Shown: positions 8,312 through 18,137 of the stretch, one piece after another | Layout: each line of letters starts with the position of its first letter | How positions within the stretch are numbered: position 1 is the first letter of the stretch | Assembly: GCA_008080745.1 (NCBI GenBank) | Contig: SHMX01000004.1 | Span: 124,001 to 188,000 of the forward strand | DNA length: 64,000 nucleotides | From: Candidatus Thorarchaeota archaeon | GTDB taxonomy: Archaea > Asgardarchaeota > Thorarchaeia > Thorarchaeales > Thorarchaeaceae | Direction of reading: 5' to 3' | The notes under the pieces: model-generated | Database searches by the model: none | What the model was told of the DNA's origin: nothing | Seen by the model: only the letters and a program-made list of their open reading frames with translations | Position numbers and translations under genes: made by a program

Positions 8312-9499
8312 ATGAAGCGCATAGGAATTGTAGGGAATGGTGTTGCGTCGATAACTACAATCCGTGAATTAAGGAAACACGATAGTGACATTCCCATTGA
8401 TGTCTTTTCAGATGAAAGTTATCCATACTATCCACGACCAAAGCTAATTGATGTAGTAAGTGGAGAAGTTTCCAAGGAAGAAATTATTCAATTTGATGCA
8501 AGTTGGTATGAGAAACAAAATGTGACCCTAAGACTCTCTGAACCTGTTACTGAAATTATTCCTGATTCAAAGACCATCCTTACTACAATGGATACCTACT
8601 TCAACTACTATAAAATTTTGATTGCTACTGGCAGTCATCCCTTTATTCCACCGATTCATGGAATAGAAAAAAAGAGGGTTCATGTGGTTCGCACTCTTGA
8701 CGACGCGATATCCGTGAGGGATGATGTAAAGGGTAAAGGTCGTGAGATAATTGTAGGTGGTGGCATCCTTGGCATTGAATTAGCTGCAGCAATGAGGAAA
8801 ATTGGAGGTTCTCCCATCGTTATCAGTAATATTCATCAACTACTACCCGCCCAGTTGGATGCTGGTGCAAGTGATTTTTTGATTCATAGATTAGAGAAAA
8901 TGGGTATCACCATATATCTTGGATTTACTTGTGCTGAAATATCCGGAGCTGATCATGCAACTGGGGTGGTTTCAACCACCGGTGATAAAATCAAAGGAGA
9001 CAATGTTGTTATCGCTACAGGTGTTCGCCCAAACGTTACATTAGCCGTTTCTTCTGGAATTGAGACAGATAAAGGAATCATCGTAGATGAACATATGCAG
9101 ACCTCTGTGAAGGGTGTATATTCAGCTGGAGATTGCACAGAGTGGAAAGGTGTATGTTGGGGTATTATTCCTGTTGCATTGGATACAGCACGATGTGCTG
9201 CAAAAAATATTCTCAACCATGGTTCTGACACATACACTGGAACAACCCCCTCAAATACGCTTAAGGTAGCAAACATTGAATTGACTTCAATTGGTCTCTA
9301 TAATGTGACATCTCCTGAGTACCGCTCCATTATCAGTGCTAATGAGGAAAAGGGCACCTACTTCAAGGCGGTCTTACAAGATGATACCTTTGTTGGCGGG
9401 ATTGCATTAGGTGACAGGAAAGTAGCTATGAACATGAGAAGAGCAATCTCTCAACATCTTCAGATCACTGATCCTACTAAACAACTCTTTGAACAATAA
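8312..9499 (+). CDS. FAD/NAD(P)-dependent oxidoreductase
   Basis: Pyridine nucleotide-disulphide oxidoreductase fold of the NirB/rubredoxin-reductase type. FAD-binding GIVGNGVASITTIREL at the N-terminus, ILIATGSHPFIPP, the NAD-binding IIVGGGILGIELAAAM at about residue 145, and the second FAD motif GVYSAGDCTEW at about 270. No CxxC redox pair is present, so it is not a thioredoxin reductase type enzyme. In this family such proteins pass electrons from NAD(P)H to a small carrier or to nitrite reductase. No obvious partner lies next to it. It starts divergently from the interrupted HAD gene. Confidence 0.85.
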   Translation: MKRIGIVGNGVASITTIRELRKHDSDIPIDVFSDESYPYYPRPKLIDVVSGEVSKEEIIQFDASWYEKQNVTLRLSEPVTEIIPDSKTILTTMDTYFNYYKILIATGSHPFIPPIHGIEKKRVHVVRTLDDAISVRDDVKGKGREIIVGGGILGIELAAAMRKIGGSPIVISNIHQLLPAQLDAGASDFLIHRLEKMGITIYLGFTCAEISGADHATGVVSTTGDKIKGDNVVIATGVRPNVTLAVSSGIETDKGIIVDEHMQTSVKGVYSAGDCTEWKGVCWGIIPVALDTARCAAKNILNHGSDTYTGTTPSNTLKVANIELTSIGLYNVTSPEYRSIISANEEKGTYFKAVLQDDTFVGGIALGDRKVAMNMRRAISQHLQITDPTKQLFEQ

Positions 9500-9500
9500 T

Positions 9501-10787
9501 TCAATCTGATATCTCAAGAAGCGGTTGTCTTCCCTTACCTTGTGGAATAAGTGTGATAACACGATCTACTGATTGTTTCAATTCTTCCATATGTGTCACC
9601 ACGATGACCTGCTGAATCGAGTCTAACCCTTGAACTGCGTCTGGTAACCATCTACGTCTATAAGCATCCAAACCAGCACCTGGTTCGTCGAGTATCAATA
9701 AACCTGGAGGTGGACTAGCAATGGAATGTTTTTGGAGTGCAGTATTCATTCCCACACGCAACGCAAAATTGACACATACATCTTCCCCTCCAGATGCTGC
9801 AATCAAGGATACTTTGTTTCCCTTCAAATCATAGAGTGATATATCATAATCATCATCGATTACTAAATCACTATATTTATCGCCAAATATCTCTTTAAAT
9901 ATGGAACGAGCCTCATGTCTGATGTGGGGTCTCAGCTGAACTTCAGCTATATCGGGAATCGTTTTGAGAATTCTTTGTAATTGTTTTGAAACTTTCATCT
10001 CATGAGTTATTTCTTCGGGCCTGATTGAGATTTCTGGTTTATTCAATTCGGACTCTATGTCTTTTACTGATAGGACTACTTTATCCAGAAGAATTTTGAT
10101 AGGATCGATATCAAGGCTTGGACTATCAGTTTGAATCTTTTGCAGCGCAAGTTCTGCTTCTTTCAATTCGGTTTCCGAGGGCAATCTGGTCCGGATTTTT
10201 TCAAGATTGATCTTTGCTTCTTTAATCGATGTTAATTCCTTCTTTAGCGACCGGAATTCCTTTTTGGCCCTTGAACCTGTATTATCATATATACCCAACC
10301 CCATCATGTTGTAGAGATTCGATCTTCTTTTACTCGGCGTTGACCTTGACAGGCTATCAATTTCTCCCTGTCTTACGTAGGTTAATGCAGAAAATGCATG
10401 TCTATCCATTCCAAGCACACGTTCAATTTCTTCGTCTACTTTCTTTGGAGTACTCTCAATGGGTTTATGATCACCCTTAACAAATAGTTCTGCTTTTGTT
10501 TCGCCAGGATAAATTTTCCTGACAACGGTGTATGTTCTTTGGTTAATTGGAGCTGTGAAAGTGAGTTTTACTTTTCCCTTGGTTCTGCCATGTTTGATAA
10601 GCTCTTCAATCCTTCTAACGGTCTTGTCTTTTCTTGTAATTCTCTTGAATAATGCAAATTCAATAGCTTCTAAGATGGTGGTTTTTCCAGAACCATTTGG
10701 CCCAACAATTGCGAGAGAACCATTATGGAATTCTATTAGTTGATCAGTAAATACTTTGAAATTCTTAAGCTCCAGTGTTTCCAACAT
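9501..10787 (-). CDS. rad50: Rad50-like ATPase, very short, no zinc hook
   Basis: DNA double-strand-break repair ATPase paired with Mre11. Walker A GPNGSGKTT at residues ~30-38, Q-loop region YVRQGEI, ABC signature ASGGEDVCVNFALR, Walker B LLILDEPGAGLD, and H-loop VIVVTHMEEL are all present, so both ATPase lobes look intact. Typical archaeal Rad50 is ~850-900 residues with long coiled coils and a CxxC hook; this one is 428 residues, has only ~100 residues between the lobes, and contains a single cysteine, in the signature. The distal coiled coil and hook are therefore missing. It starts 7 bp after the mre11 stop. Confidence 0.85.
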   Translation of the reverse strand: MLETLELKNFKVFTDQLIEFHNGSLAIVGPNGSGKTTILEAIEFALFKRITRKDKTVRRIEELIKHGRTKGKVKLTFTAPINQRTYTVVRKIYPGETKAELFVKGDHKPIESTPKKVDEEIERVLGMDRHAFSALTYVRQGEIDSLSRSTPSKRRSNLYNMMGLGIYDNTGSRAKKEFRSLKKELTSIKEAKINLEKIRTRLPSETELKEAELALQKIQTDSPSLDIDPIKILLDKVVLSVKDIESELNKPEISIRPEEITHEMKVSKQLQRILKTIPDIAEVQLRPHIRHEARSIFKEIFGDKYSDLVIDDDYDISLYDLKGNKVSLIAASGGEDVCVNFALRVGMNTALQKHSIASPPPGLLILDEPGAGLDAYRRRWLPDAVQGLDSIQQVIVVTHMEELKQSVDRVITLIPQGKGRQPLLEISD

Positions 10788-10794
10788 CCTATAA

Positions 10795-11862
10795 TCACAC
10801 TCCCATAATACGTCCGAGAAAATCCATCAATTCATCAAGTCCCTTTTCCTCAGTCTGTTCAACATAATCTCTGATACTAGTTTCGATATTCAGTGGCTGA
10901 TTTAGTCTGATATCTCGTGGACCATAACATTCCCAATTAGGTTCAATATGGACAAAAAGAGAATTCAGTTTGCTTTCTGCATGCTGAAGAATTTTCACTC
11001 TATCTAGTCCATTCTCCGTTTCGGAGTCGATAGTTCCATTAACTCTAACAATGATTATTGAGCCATCCTTCTTTGGTGACAATTTTTCTAAAATCTTCTT
11101 CAAATAGGAATTAACCTCATCTGGCCCCATTCCAGTGATTTGAGCCTGAGGAAATTTGAACTCTCTGATATCGTTTATTTGCTCAGTTGTATACTCATTA
11201 CCTTGTTTATCACTATCAATAACTATGAGTTTCTTCGTTCCCCCAATTTCTTTATTCCAATTTACATAACACGTTGAACCTGGACGTCCAATGTCATATT
11301 CTTCATCTAACCAAAAACTATGTGCATGACCACATCCGTAATAATTGAAATGAATTGGCAATCGTTCCTTAGGAACGGGAATATGATGTGCGAATAAGAA
11401 GGCTGGATTGGTTTCTGGAATGATATCATTGAGTTTCCTCTGAAAGCTTCTCTCTCTAGTCCATGATATCAGGTGTATCTCGGTCTTCTTACCATCTATA
11501 TCTACTTCATGAAGTTTGTAGTCCGATTTACCCGTTGATTTCACAACACCGGCAGTTTCAAGACTGGTGATAGGACTCTGAATGTGATGATATCCAAAAG
11601 GAATATCATGATTTCCATGTACTAGAAAAACTTCGACTTTATCTTGGACACTCTTAAATAACTCCATTGCAAAATTCAAATCTTCCATTGATGGAAGTGG
11701 ATTATCAAACAAATCGCCTGTATGGACTAGGATATCTGGTGATTGCCTCATAGCCATACGAACAGCTTTTCTTAGACACTTTCGGACATCCTCTTTTCGT
11801 TCCACCAATTGAAATAGAGTATTTCCAAGATGTGAATCTGAAATATGAGCGATTCGTACCAT
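10795..11862 (-). CDS. mre11: Mre11-like nuclease
   Basis: Metallophosphoesterase of the Mre11/SbcD family. Motifs in order: SDSHLG (DxH), GDLFDNP, GNHDIPFG, AHHIPVP, and GCGHAHSF (GHxH), which together form the two-manganese site for DNA end processing. The ATG at 11862 (MVRIAHISDSHL) is chosen because GGAG lies eight bases upstream; an earlier in-frame codon would add nine residues. Its C-terminal ~100 residues would contact Rad50. In many archaea herA and nurA sit beside this pair; they do not here. Confidence 0.9.
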   Translation of the reverse strand: MVRIAHISDSHLGNTLFQLVERKEDVRKCLRKAVRMAMRQSPDILVHTGDLFDNPLPSMEDLNFAMELFKSVQDKVEVFLVHGNHDIPFGYHHIQSPITSLETAGVVKSTGKSDYKLHEVDIDGKKTEIHLISWTRERSFQRKLNDIIPETNPAFLFAHHIPVPKERLPIHFNYYGCGHAHSFWLDEEYDIGRPGSTCYVNWNKEIGGTKKLIVIDSDKQGNEYTTEQINDIREFKFPQAQITGMGPDEVNSYLKKILEKLSPKKDGSIIIVRVNGTIDSETENGLDRVKILQHAESKLNSLFVHIEPNWECYGPRDIRLNQPLNIETSIRDYVEQTEEKGLDELMDFLGRIMGV

Positions 11863-12064
11863 TACGACAACTCCAATGAGTAGTTCCAATCAGGAGATCA
11901 TTACTTGCAAATCCTGAACTACCCTCAATACACTTTCTCTTATTCTAAAACCAATATTTCAATAATATTGTGATGTCTTAGAGATTCAGCAACTATTTAG
12001 AATTTGTTGGAGTTTATATTACTTAGAAATGATGAAGTAATGATAATTCTATCCGGTGGGAAAA

Positions 12065-12982
12065 ATGACTAGTGCTACGAGTTCCTATTCAGAGCAGGAA
12101 GATAGGGAAGAACCAATTCTATCAAAAATTGGATTACTTAGAATTGCATTATTGATGTTGGTAATTGGGACGGTTTGGCGAATAGTTGATATTTTTGCAT
12201 TCCAACTGGGCGAAACTCCAATGAATATTCTTCCATCTAAATTGGGTCCTCTTCTAGTTATACTACTGGTATTCTGGAGATACCGGCCTAACGAGATTTC
12301 TACCGTTTTGGGTTTATCAAAAAAAGATTTCAGGCCTCAATTGATTTTGGGAACCATTATTGGATTCACAATAATCTTGTCAGTGAATTTTTTGGGTCCT
12401 TTAATATTCCATCTTCTATTTGATTCTACTTACCCATTAGATATTCATGTTGTATATCCCGAGTTATTTTTGTATTTGTTGATATTTTTCCTCATAAATG
12501 CAGTATTTGAAGAAATATTATTTCGAGGTATTTTGCAAAATGGTTTGATAAATCGATTTTCTTTTCCTCGGGCATTGTTGATACAATCAATCATTTTTGG
12601 AATATGGCATGCAGTATGGCCAATCGCAAACGGTCCAACTAGTGATACTTTCATTCAAGAATCATTATCTGTTGTAGTTCTATCCGGGCTAATAGGTGGT
12701 TTCTTTGGGATATATTATGAAAAATTCTCCCATCGGCGAACGCTCATTGGACCCATTGTAGCTCATACCATTTTTAATTTCATCAATGAGAGTTTCAAGG
12801 TGGGACCAGCACCTCAAGTTCAAGGGCCTGATTTTTCATTTACGGAACCAGCTCTCATGATCATCTCATTGCTTATCTTCATGGTAGTATTTTGTTCCAT
12901 GATTGTGCTAGCTCTTAAATATAGGATAGAAGATGTAATCAACCTTAGAAATCGCGTCTCTTTACTATTGAGGAGGATATAA
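12065..12982 (+). CDS. CPBP-family intramembrane metalloprotease
   Basis: Multi-pass membrane protein with the CAAX/CPBP (Abi) signature: FEEILFRG (EExxxR), FGIWHAVW (FxxxH) and AHTIFNFIN (HxxxN). These supply the catalytic glutamates and metal-ligand histidines. About eight hydrophobic segments. I chose the ATG at 12065 because GGTGGG (12055-12060) lies four bases upstream. The next gene, another membrane protein, begins two bases after its stop. Substrate unknown. Confidence 0.85.
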   Translation: MTSATSSYSEQEDREEPILSKIGLLRIALLMLVIGTVWRIVDIFAFQLGETPMNILPSKLGPLLVILLVFWRYRPNEISTVLGLSKKDFRPQLILGTIIGFTIILSVNFLGPLIFHLLFDSTYPLDIHVVYPELFLYLLIFFLINAVFEEILFRGILQNGLINRFSFPRALLIQSIIFGIWHAVWPIANGPTSDTFIQESLSVVVLSGLIGGFFGIYYEKFSHRRTLIGPIVAHTIFNFINESFKVGPAPQVQGPDFSFTEPALMIISLLIFMVVFCSMIVLALKYRIEDVINLRNRVSLLLRRI

Positions 12983-12983
12983 A

Positions 12984-13646
12984 ATGCAAATTCTTTCAGA
13001 AATCACATCAATAACGGCATTGGGTGCAGCAATAGTCGCCCTTGTTGTGGGACTTTATCTTTTTTACCTATGGAACCAACAAGATGTTCAGATGTATTAT
13101 GACTTGCCATTCCTATTTGGAATTACATTCATTGCTATGTTTCTAAATTTAATTATTCAATCGCTTCCTGGTTTTGGTATTATTGAGTATTCTCTTTTAC
13201 TCTTCAAAATACGTACTCTTGTTATATTTGGAACCGTCTTTCCTTTACTTGCGGCAATTCTGATTATTTGGTTTATGCGGTATCAACGCTATCACAATAA
13301 GATTCTAGCAGCACTAGCGATTTACTGGTTTGTTATAGACATCTTTGGAACTGATGAAGCATTAATAATGATATTGTTGATTCCAATAGTCTTCATAATA
13401 ATTCTTGGCTTAATTGCTACTTTCCTAGTAACATGGAGAACAAATCGATTGAAGGAGGTTCGAAGTGACTTGCTTGTATTATCTCTCATTTCGCTCATTA
13501 TCTCTCAAGCAGGTGGAGTCGCTCTACGTTCAATGAACCTCGATTGGATTGTGTACCTGATTAATGCCATTGCCACTCTTCTTGCTGCAATCAGTTTTGC
13601 AAATCCGTGGTATAGACGAAATCTGGACAAAAAACAAAATCCGTAA
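12984..13646 (+). CDS. Unrecognised multi-pass membrane protein
   Basis: 220 residues with about seven predicted helices, beginning EITSITALGAAIVALVVGLY. No family motif recognised. GGAGG in the end of the CPBP gene precedes it (TTGAGGAGGATATAAAATG), and the two genes are almost contiguous, so they are very likely co-expressed and may act together in the membrane. Confidence 0.75.
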   Translation: MQILSEITSITALGAAIVALVVGLYLFYLWNQQDVQMYYDLPFLFGITFIAMFLNLIIQSLPGFGIIEYSLLLFKIRTLVIFGTVFPLLAAILIIWFMRYQRYHNKILAALAIYWFVIDIFGTDEALIMILLIPIVFIIILGLIATFLVTWRTNRLKEVRSDLLVLSLISLIISQAGGVALRSMNLDWIVYLINAIATLLAAISFANPWYRRNLDKKQNP

Positions 13647-13675
13647 TGAATAGTTCAGGTTTGTAGAATCAACTG

Positions 13676-13703
13676 ATAGCTATGGAGAATCCTCCATAGC
13701 TAT
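13676..13703. terminator. Hairpin between convergent genes
   Basis: Perfect 12-bp inverted repeat, ATAGCTATGGAG / CTCCATAGCTAT, with loop AATC, followed by a T-rich run. It lies between the stops of the plus-strand membrane gene and the minus-strand GH3-type gene. Confidence 0.7.
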
Positions 13704-13716
13704 ATGTTTCTCCCCT

Positions 13717-15267
13717 CTACACTAATACCTCACAAGATTCAAGAACTTTAGTATCTGTTGTAAGAGAGATTGGTTTTGCTTGAATGTGACTCGATTTTAC
13801 CACATCCTCAAAATGAGATCTTGTCATTCTGTGGAGTGTCGTTGCTCCCAGTGCTCCAGTTTCACGAACTACTCTGAATTCTTCATTTGAACTTTTTAAT
13901 CCCTCTTCAAATGCGAGCACAAACTCTCTCGGATCGGTTCTCTCTCTGAACATAGCAGCAATCACATATTTAGGAATTCCTTCTTCGACTAATCCGATTA
14001 CACTATAATCCATGACTTCAGAACTGGTCTTTGAACAAGCAAAAGCGATTGCATCTGAAACATGCGCTTCAGAGAGCTTCTCACCAGATAAATTAACCAC
14101 TCTTCCTTTTCTGGAGATAGAATGTATTGTATATGGGTCAGTGTCACCAAATGTTACGATATCTCCATTTCTATATCGATAATACCCTCCCTTGTTGGTT
14201 ATAACTATCTCATATCTGAATCCTCTTTTGACTTCGGATAATGGGATAACCTCTGGATTTGGTTTCTCACAGTCTCTTTCACGAATAAATTCAAAATACG
14301 TCAGTTGTGGAATAAGTTGCATACCTTTCGTGTCTTCATACATCTGACCAGCATAAACTCCTTCTGATCCTCCGTAAATATCCCATATTGTTACATTAGG
14401 CAATGTTTTCTTAATCCACTCTCTATATGGGTCGGTATCTATTCCTGAAGCATAAAATAATCTTAAATCCGGCATTAGTTCCGCAACATCAACCTTACCA
14501 TCGTCGTAAACTGCTCGTTTAATTCTAGCTTCATGTTTCGTTCCTTTTGTTACATCTTGCAATAAAGAACCATATTGATTCTGTAGTCTCCTCAACAAGG
14601 CAAGGGATAGAGTCGTGATGCCTTGTAATGCTGTAATTCTTTCAGTCGCAACAATCTTGGCATATTCTCGCATCTTATCGTCCATATCCATTAGATTGAA
14701 GATATCTTTACCCGGTTTCATTAGACGTTGAAAAATAGGATTTTGACGACTTGCGTACACTCCTGTTGCATATCCCACAGGTATTCCATTTATTCTATTT
14801 AATTCGATTGGTGCTCCAAAAACAAGAAGGGTTCCATCCAATATTTTTGGATTTTCTTTGTCTGCCATCATGAATGCCATTAGTGTATGCATTGATGCTT
14901 GTGATACTTCTTTGCAGGCCGTTACCGTGAACGGTAGATGCTTTGGCTTACCTGTCGTTCCTGAAGTTTGAAGGTATGCAAAGGGGGTTTCCATAGTCAA
15001 AGCTTGGCAATCTGGGTTTTCGTAAATCCTTTGAAGATATGGCATACGCGATTGATGCGTAGAGAGTGGTATACAATCGGCCCATTCTTCTATATTATGT
15101 ATTGATTGAAAATCGTATTCTTTCCCAAATTGTGTACTCTGTTGGCATTCTATTATTTCAAATAATTTCTTTTCTGTATGTTCAATTGGTGCATTCAAAA
15201 TGCCTTCCATTTGCTTGAACTTCTTACGTGCCAAAATTGACACCAGACGCCTCATAATCGACATCAC
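13717..15267 (-). CDS. GH3-family acyl-adenylating enzyme
   Basis: Adenylate-forming enzyme of the GH3 (auxin-responsive) type. The ATP loop is TSGTTGKPKHLPF (about residues 105-117), a second nucleotide motif is YGGSEGVYAG (about 300), and FYASGIDTDPYREW matches the family core. GH3 enzymes activate a carboxylic acid with ATP and usually join it to an amine. The acid used here cannot be read from sequence. GGAGG at 15274-15278 supports GTG 15267 or ATG 15264 as start. It is a single gene with a terminator hairpin downstream. Confidence 0.85.
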   Translation of the reverse strand: MMSIMRRLVSILARKKFKQMEGILNAPIEHTEKKLFEIIECQQSTQFGKEYDFQSIHNIEEWADCIPLSTHQSRMPYLQRIYENPDCQALTMETPFAYLQTSGTTGKPKHLPFTVTACKEVSQASMHTLMAFMMADKENPKILDGTLLVFGAPIELNRINGIPVGYATGVYASRQNPIFQRLMKPGKDIFNLMDMDDKMREYAKIVATERITALQGITTLSLALLRRLQNQYGSLLQDVTKGTKHEARIKRAVYDDGKVDVAELMPDLRLFYASGIDTDPYREWIKKTLPNVTIWDIYGGSEGVYAGQMYEDTKGMQLIPQLTYFEFIRERDCEKPNPEVIPLSEVKRGFRYEIVITNKGGYYRYRNGDIVTFGDTDPYTIHSISRKGRVVNLSGEKLSEAHVSDAIAFACSKTSSEVMDYSVIGLVEEGIPKYVIAAMFRERTDPREFVLAFEEGLKSSNEEFRVVRETGALGATTLHRMTRSHFEDVVKSSHIQAKPISLTTDTKVLESCEVLV

Positions 15268-15851
15268 ATTTTTCCTCCGGTGATTCTAAAGAAAACACCT
15301 ACTACTTTTGGCGCCTTTCAAAATGAAATGACTTCGCTTCATATCGAATACTCTTTCAAAACTCTCAAAACTATATATAAAATAACAATAGTTCTCCAGA
15401 ATAGTTATTATAGCTTTATAATGCCTTAATTATATCTTTAGGTAATCATAGCAGTTATTTTCACACTGGTTTGCTGATTTTATCACATTTTTCATTAATT
15501 TTAGAACGATTGTAGAAATTCTCTTTCATAACCAACAAGTTGATTTACACATGATCTAAAAAGAAAAGTTCAAACAAGTTGAAACCTATGGCATAATCAT
15601 CAGATATGGAATTAGGTTTTTTTTCGATTTTATTTAGATTTCCTCTAAAAACGTGAGATTTCAGCAATCGTGACAAGTAATAATCAATCATAACATAGAT
15701 AAACAAAAATTAAGTTCTATTATGCCTTTTTTACTATTGTGCATTCATAATATGCCTCAATTATTATTATTTGATGTTAATATATCTGGATACACTTTCT
15801 CCCAAAATTGAAGATTTCTTGAAACAATACTTCTTTTGACGGTGATAAGAA
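15268..15851. other. AT-rich gene-free spacer with divergent promoters
   Basis: 584 bp without a credible reading frame, RNA gene or clear long repeat. TATATATAAAA around 15372-15383 may be the TATA box of the leftward GH3-type gene. TTAATATATCT around 15776-15786 is a plausible TATA box for the rightward 15-gene cluster. Short TATGCC/TTATGCC words recur several times (around 15420, 15587, 15720, 15750), which might be regulator sites, but the spacing is irregular. Confidence 0.5.
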
Positions 15852-16607
15852 ATGATAGCAAAGCTCGAAAGTCAACTTACTCACATCTGTAAGGACTCGG
15901 GATACAGCTCAAAGATGATTGATGCTACATCGATTCTTCAAATGGCATTCAATAACCCTGATCGTAATATCATCAAAGCGAGAATCAAGTATTCTGGTCA
16001 AAATGAAAAAACATGGATTGTAGTTATAGTTGGCTTGAGGAGTAGTGTTCTGCAGCCATTCAACAAATTCACCAATATAGCTAGTGGCCAATACTCCCCC
16101 TGTGACATTTTTGGTATTGTTCCTTGCATCGCCCAACTTGTTCGGTTCGAATCTACAGGGCCCTCTCTGAGTGCAATTGTGAAAGACGATGTCACTCGGA
16201 TTGTTTTGGTCTTTGAAGGTGATTCAGAGGCTAGATTAGGACCCATTAACTCATTGGCAACCCGACTGTGGCGGTTCATGAAACGGTGGGATGAGTGGAC
16301 AGAGGTCCTACTGGGGATTTTGGAACGTGATCAATATGTTGGTGATTGGGAGCTAAATTGGCGTGAACTTTTGGCTGGTGAATCAGGTTTTGTAACGATG
16401 CCATGGTTTTCTCCTTTGCATTATGATAATCGAGTCTTAGCTATGGCAAGAATAGTAACAGCTTCCAAAGCACTTCTCACCTCTGTTTTGAGTGGTCAAC
16501 AAATGAGTGATTCAATGATAACGGGATTACTTGATTGGTTGGAAAACTTGGAACCTCTTCCAAGAATAGAGAGTGCTCCGTCAACAGATGAGGAGGTAAT
16601 GGTATAA
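15852..16607 (+). CDS. Unrecognised protein, first gene of the DNA-processing cluster
   Basis: 251 residues, soluble, alpha/beta (strands such as KTWIVVIVGLRS and VTRIVLVFEG). No motif recognised. GGTGAT lies five bases before the ATG and a TATA-like sequence ~70 bp upstream, so the cluster transcript probably begins here. It is followed with one base of spacing by another unrecognised gene and then by a RadA-family gene. Confidence 0.7.
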   Translation: MIAKLESQLTHICKDSGYSSKMIDATSILQMAFNNPDRNIIKARIKYSGQNEKTWIVVIVGLRSSVLQPFNKFTNIASGQYSPCDIFGIVPCIAQLVRFESTGPSLSAIVKDDVTRIVLVFEGDSEARLGPINSLATRLWRFMKRWDEWTEVLLGILERDQYVGDWELNWRELLAGESGFVTMPWFSPLHYDNRVLAMARIVTASKALLTSVLSGQQMSDSMITGLLDWLENLEPLPRIESAPSTDEEVMV

Positions 16608-16608
16608 A

Positions 16609-17076
16609 ATGCTAGTAAACGAATATCTGGGTAATAGTTGGAACGGAGAATTTGGTGTTCCGGACCTATCATGGTTATCTGGTGCAAAGGCTGGAATGCA
16701 GACTTTGAGTGAGCGGAGTCCTACATGGCTTTGGGATGATTTCATTACTGATATTCAAGAGATGATTGAATTAACACGAGATCTTGGATGCACTTTCCCA
16801 GGACAAATCCCCCGCCTTGGAGATGGGCTATCTGGTTCGATTCTTAGTGCACTTGGTGGGTATATCAGTATAACAGGATGTCTTATTGTTGAAGGTCTCT
16901 TCTTCCGAGTTTCTAGGAGGTATCACGAGGATGTGAAAATTGCATTGTCCGGTATTGAGATTCAATCGGTCTATGATGGTTTGGTTATTTCTGCTTCTGA
17001 TTTTAAGCGCCTTCATAACCTCGTAACAATTTGGGGCCCACTTGAGGAGATGCTGGCTGAGGAGGTCATAAAGTGA
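16609..17076 (+). CDS. Unrecognised protein, 155 residues
   Basis: Small soluble protein with a glycine/serine-rich hydrophobic centre (GSILSALGGYISITGCLIVEG) that is probably a packed beta hairpin, not a membrane helix. No known motif. Its stop overlaps the GTG of the RadA-family gene, so translation of the two is coupled; a recombinase accessory role is possible but unproven. Confidence 0.65.
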   Translation: MLVNEYLGNSWNGEFGVPDLSWLSGAKAGMQTLSERSPTWLWDDFITDIQEMIELTRDLGCTFPGQIPRLGDGLSGSILSALGGYISITGCLIVEGLFFRVSRRYHEDVKIALSGIEIQSVYDGLVISASDFKRLHNLVTIWGPLEEMLAEEVIK

Positions 17077-18137
17077 CAGATCTTGAGTCAGTTAGTGGAG
17101 TAGGCCCTGCAGCTGCAAAGAAATTGCGTGAAGTATTCGTGACCACAGCAGAACTACTCGCGGTTCAAAATCCCGTGGAACTTCAAGCGAAGACCAAACT
17201 TGGTGAAGGAACAGTTGATAAAATCATCAAGAATGCCCGAGAGCTGGTTGGGACTTTTGGTTTCAAGAGTGGACTTGAGGTCGAACAGGATATGGCGGAA
17301 CTACCACGGCTATCAACAGGTATTTCCAAACTTGATGATGAATTACTTGGCGGCATCGAGATTGGATCAATCGTTGAATTCTTTGGCCCATCAAGAGGTG
17401 GAAAAACTCAATGGGCGGCTCAACTTGCTGTTATGACTCAGCTACCTTTAGAACAGGGGGGTCTCGATGGAAGAGTACTTTGGCTGGATAGTGAGTCTTC
17501 TTTCAAGCCTTGGATTATCAGGGCTAATGCAATACGGTTTGGAATGGATCCAGATGTAGCACTTGGCAACATTGGAAGAGCGCAAATAATTCTAAGTAGT
17601 CAACTAATGGACCTCTTTGACTCCATACCGCAACTTTGTGCAGAGAATGATTACAAACTTGTTATTGTTGATTCGCTTACTGGTTTGTTTAGAGTGGAAT
17701 ATACCGGTCTAGAAATGTTGAAGGTACGTCAACAAGATATGAATGGTCTTCTAAATACGATGCGGAGAACTGCATCTGCAACAAACACCATTTTTGCATA
17801 TACTAACCATGTAATGGCAAAGATATCACTCTATGGAGGTAATCCAAATCATCCTGTGGGTGGACATACAATTTCACATGCTTCTGATTACAGATTCTAC
17901 ACGCGTAGATCAAAGAAAGACAAAAGGAAGTTGGACCTTCAAGATAATGCAGGAGTTCCGGAATTTAGCTTTGAATTAACTATTGGTTGGGGTGGATTCT
18001 ACGGCTCTAGTGCTGAGAAGAAGGAAGTTGAGCCCAAGATAAAGGAATACTTCGACAAACATGGTTTTGCGAAACCTGAATCAAGTCCTGATGAAGAATT
18101 GGAGGAGGACATTGTAGCGGCAGGTGAGATTGAGTGA
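17073..18137 (+). CDS. RadA/Rad51-family recombinase, divergent
   Basis: 354 residues. N-terminal helix-hairpin-helix region (VSGVGPAAAKKLRE), then a RecA core: Walker A FFGPSRGGKTQWA, Walker B LVIVDSLTGLFR, the FAYTNHVMAK segment that matches the 'TNQV' strand, and the L2-type NPNHPVGGHTISHASDYRFY. All catalytic elements are present, but several are unusual (GPSRGGKT where RadA commonly has GEFGSGKT; NH in place of NQ). The C-terminus adds ~40 acidic residues. It starts at GTG overlapping the previous stop, with GGAGGT upstream. It could be the organism's main RadA or a cluster-specific paralogue; the rest of the genome would decide. Confidence 0.85.
   Translation: MTDLESVSGVGPAAAKKLREVFVTTAELLAVQNPVELQAKTKLGEGTVDKIIKNARELVGTFGFKSGLEVEQDMAELPRLSTGISKLDDELLGGIEIGSIVEFFGPSRGGKTQWAAQLAVMTQLPLEQGGLDGRVLWLDSESSFKPWIIRANAIRFGMDPDVALGNIGRAQIILSSQLMDLFDSIPQLCAENDYKLVIVDSLTGLFRVEYTGLEMLKVRQQDMNGLLNTMRRTASATNTIFAYTNHVMAKISLYGGNPNHPVGGHTISHASDYRFYTRRSKKDKRKLDLQDNAGVPEFSFELTIGWGGFYGSSAEKKEVEPKIKEYFDKHGFAKPESSPDEELEEDIVAAGEIE

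Noticed and set aside
15268-15851. CRISPR-like or iteron-like array from recurring TATGCC words
   Set aside because: The words are short and irregularly spaced, with no conserved repeat unit.
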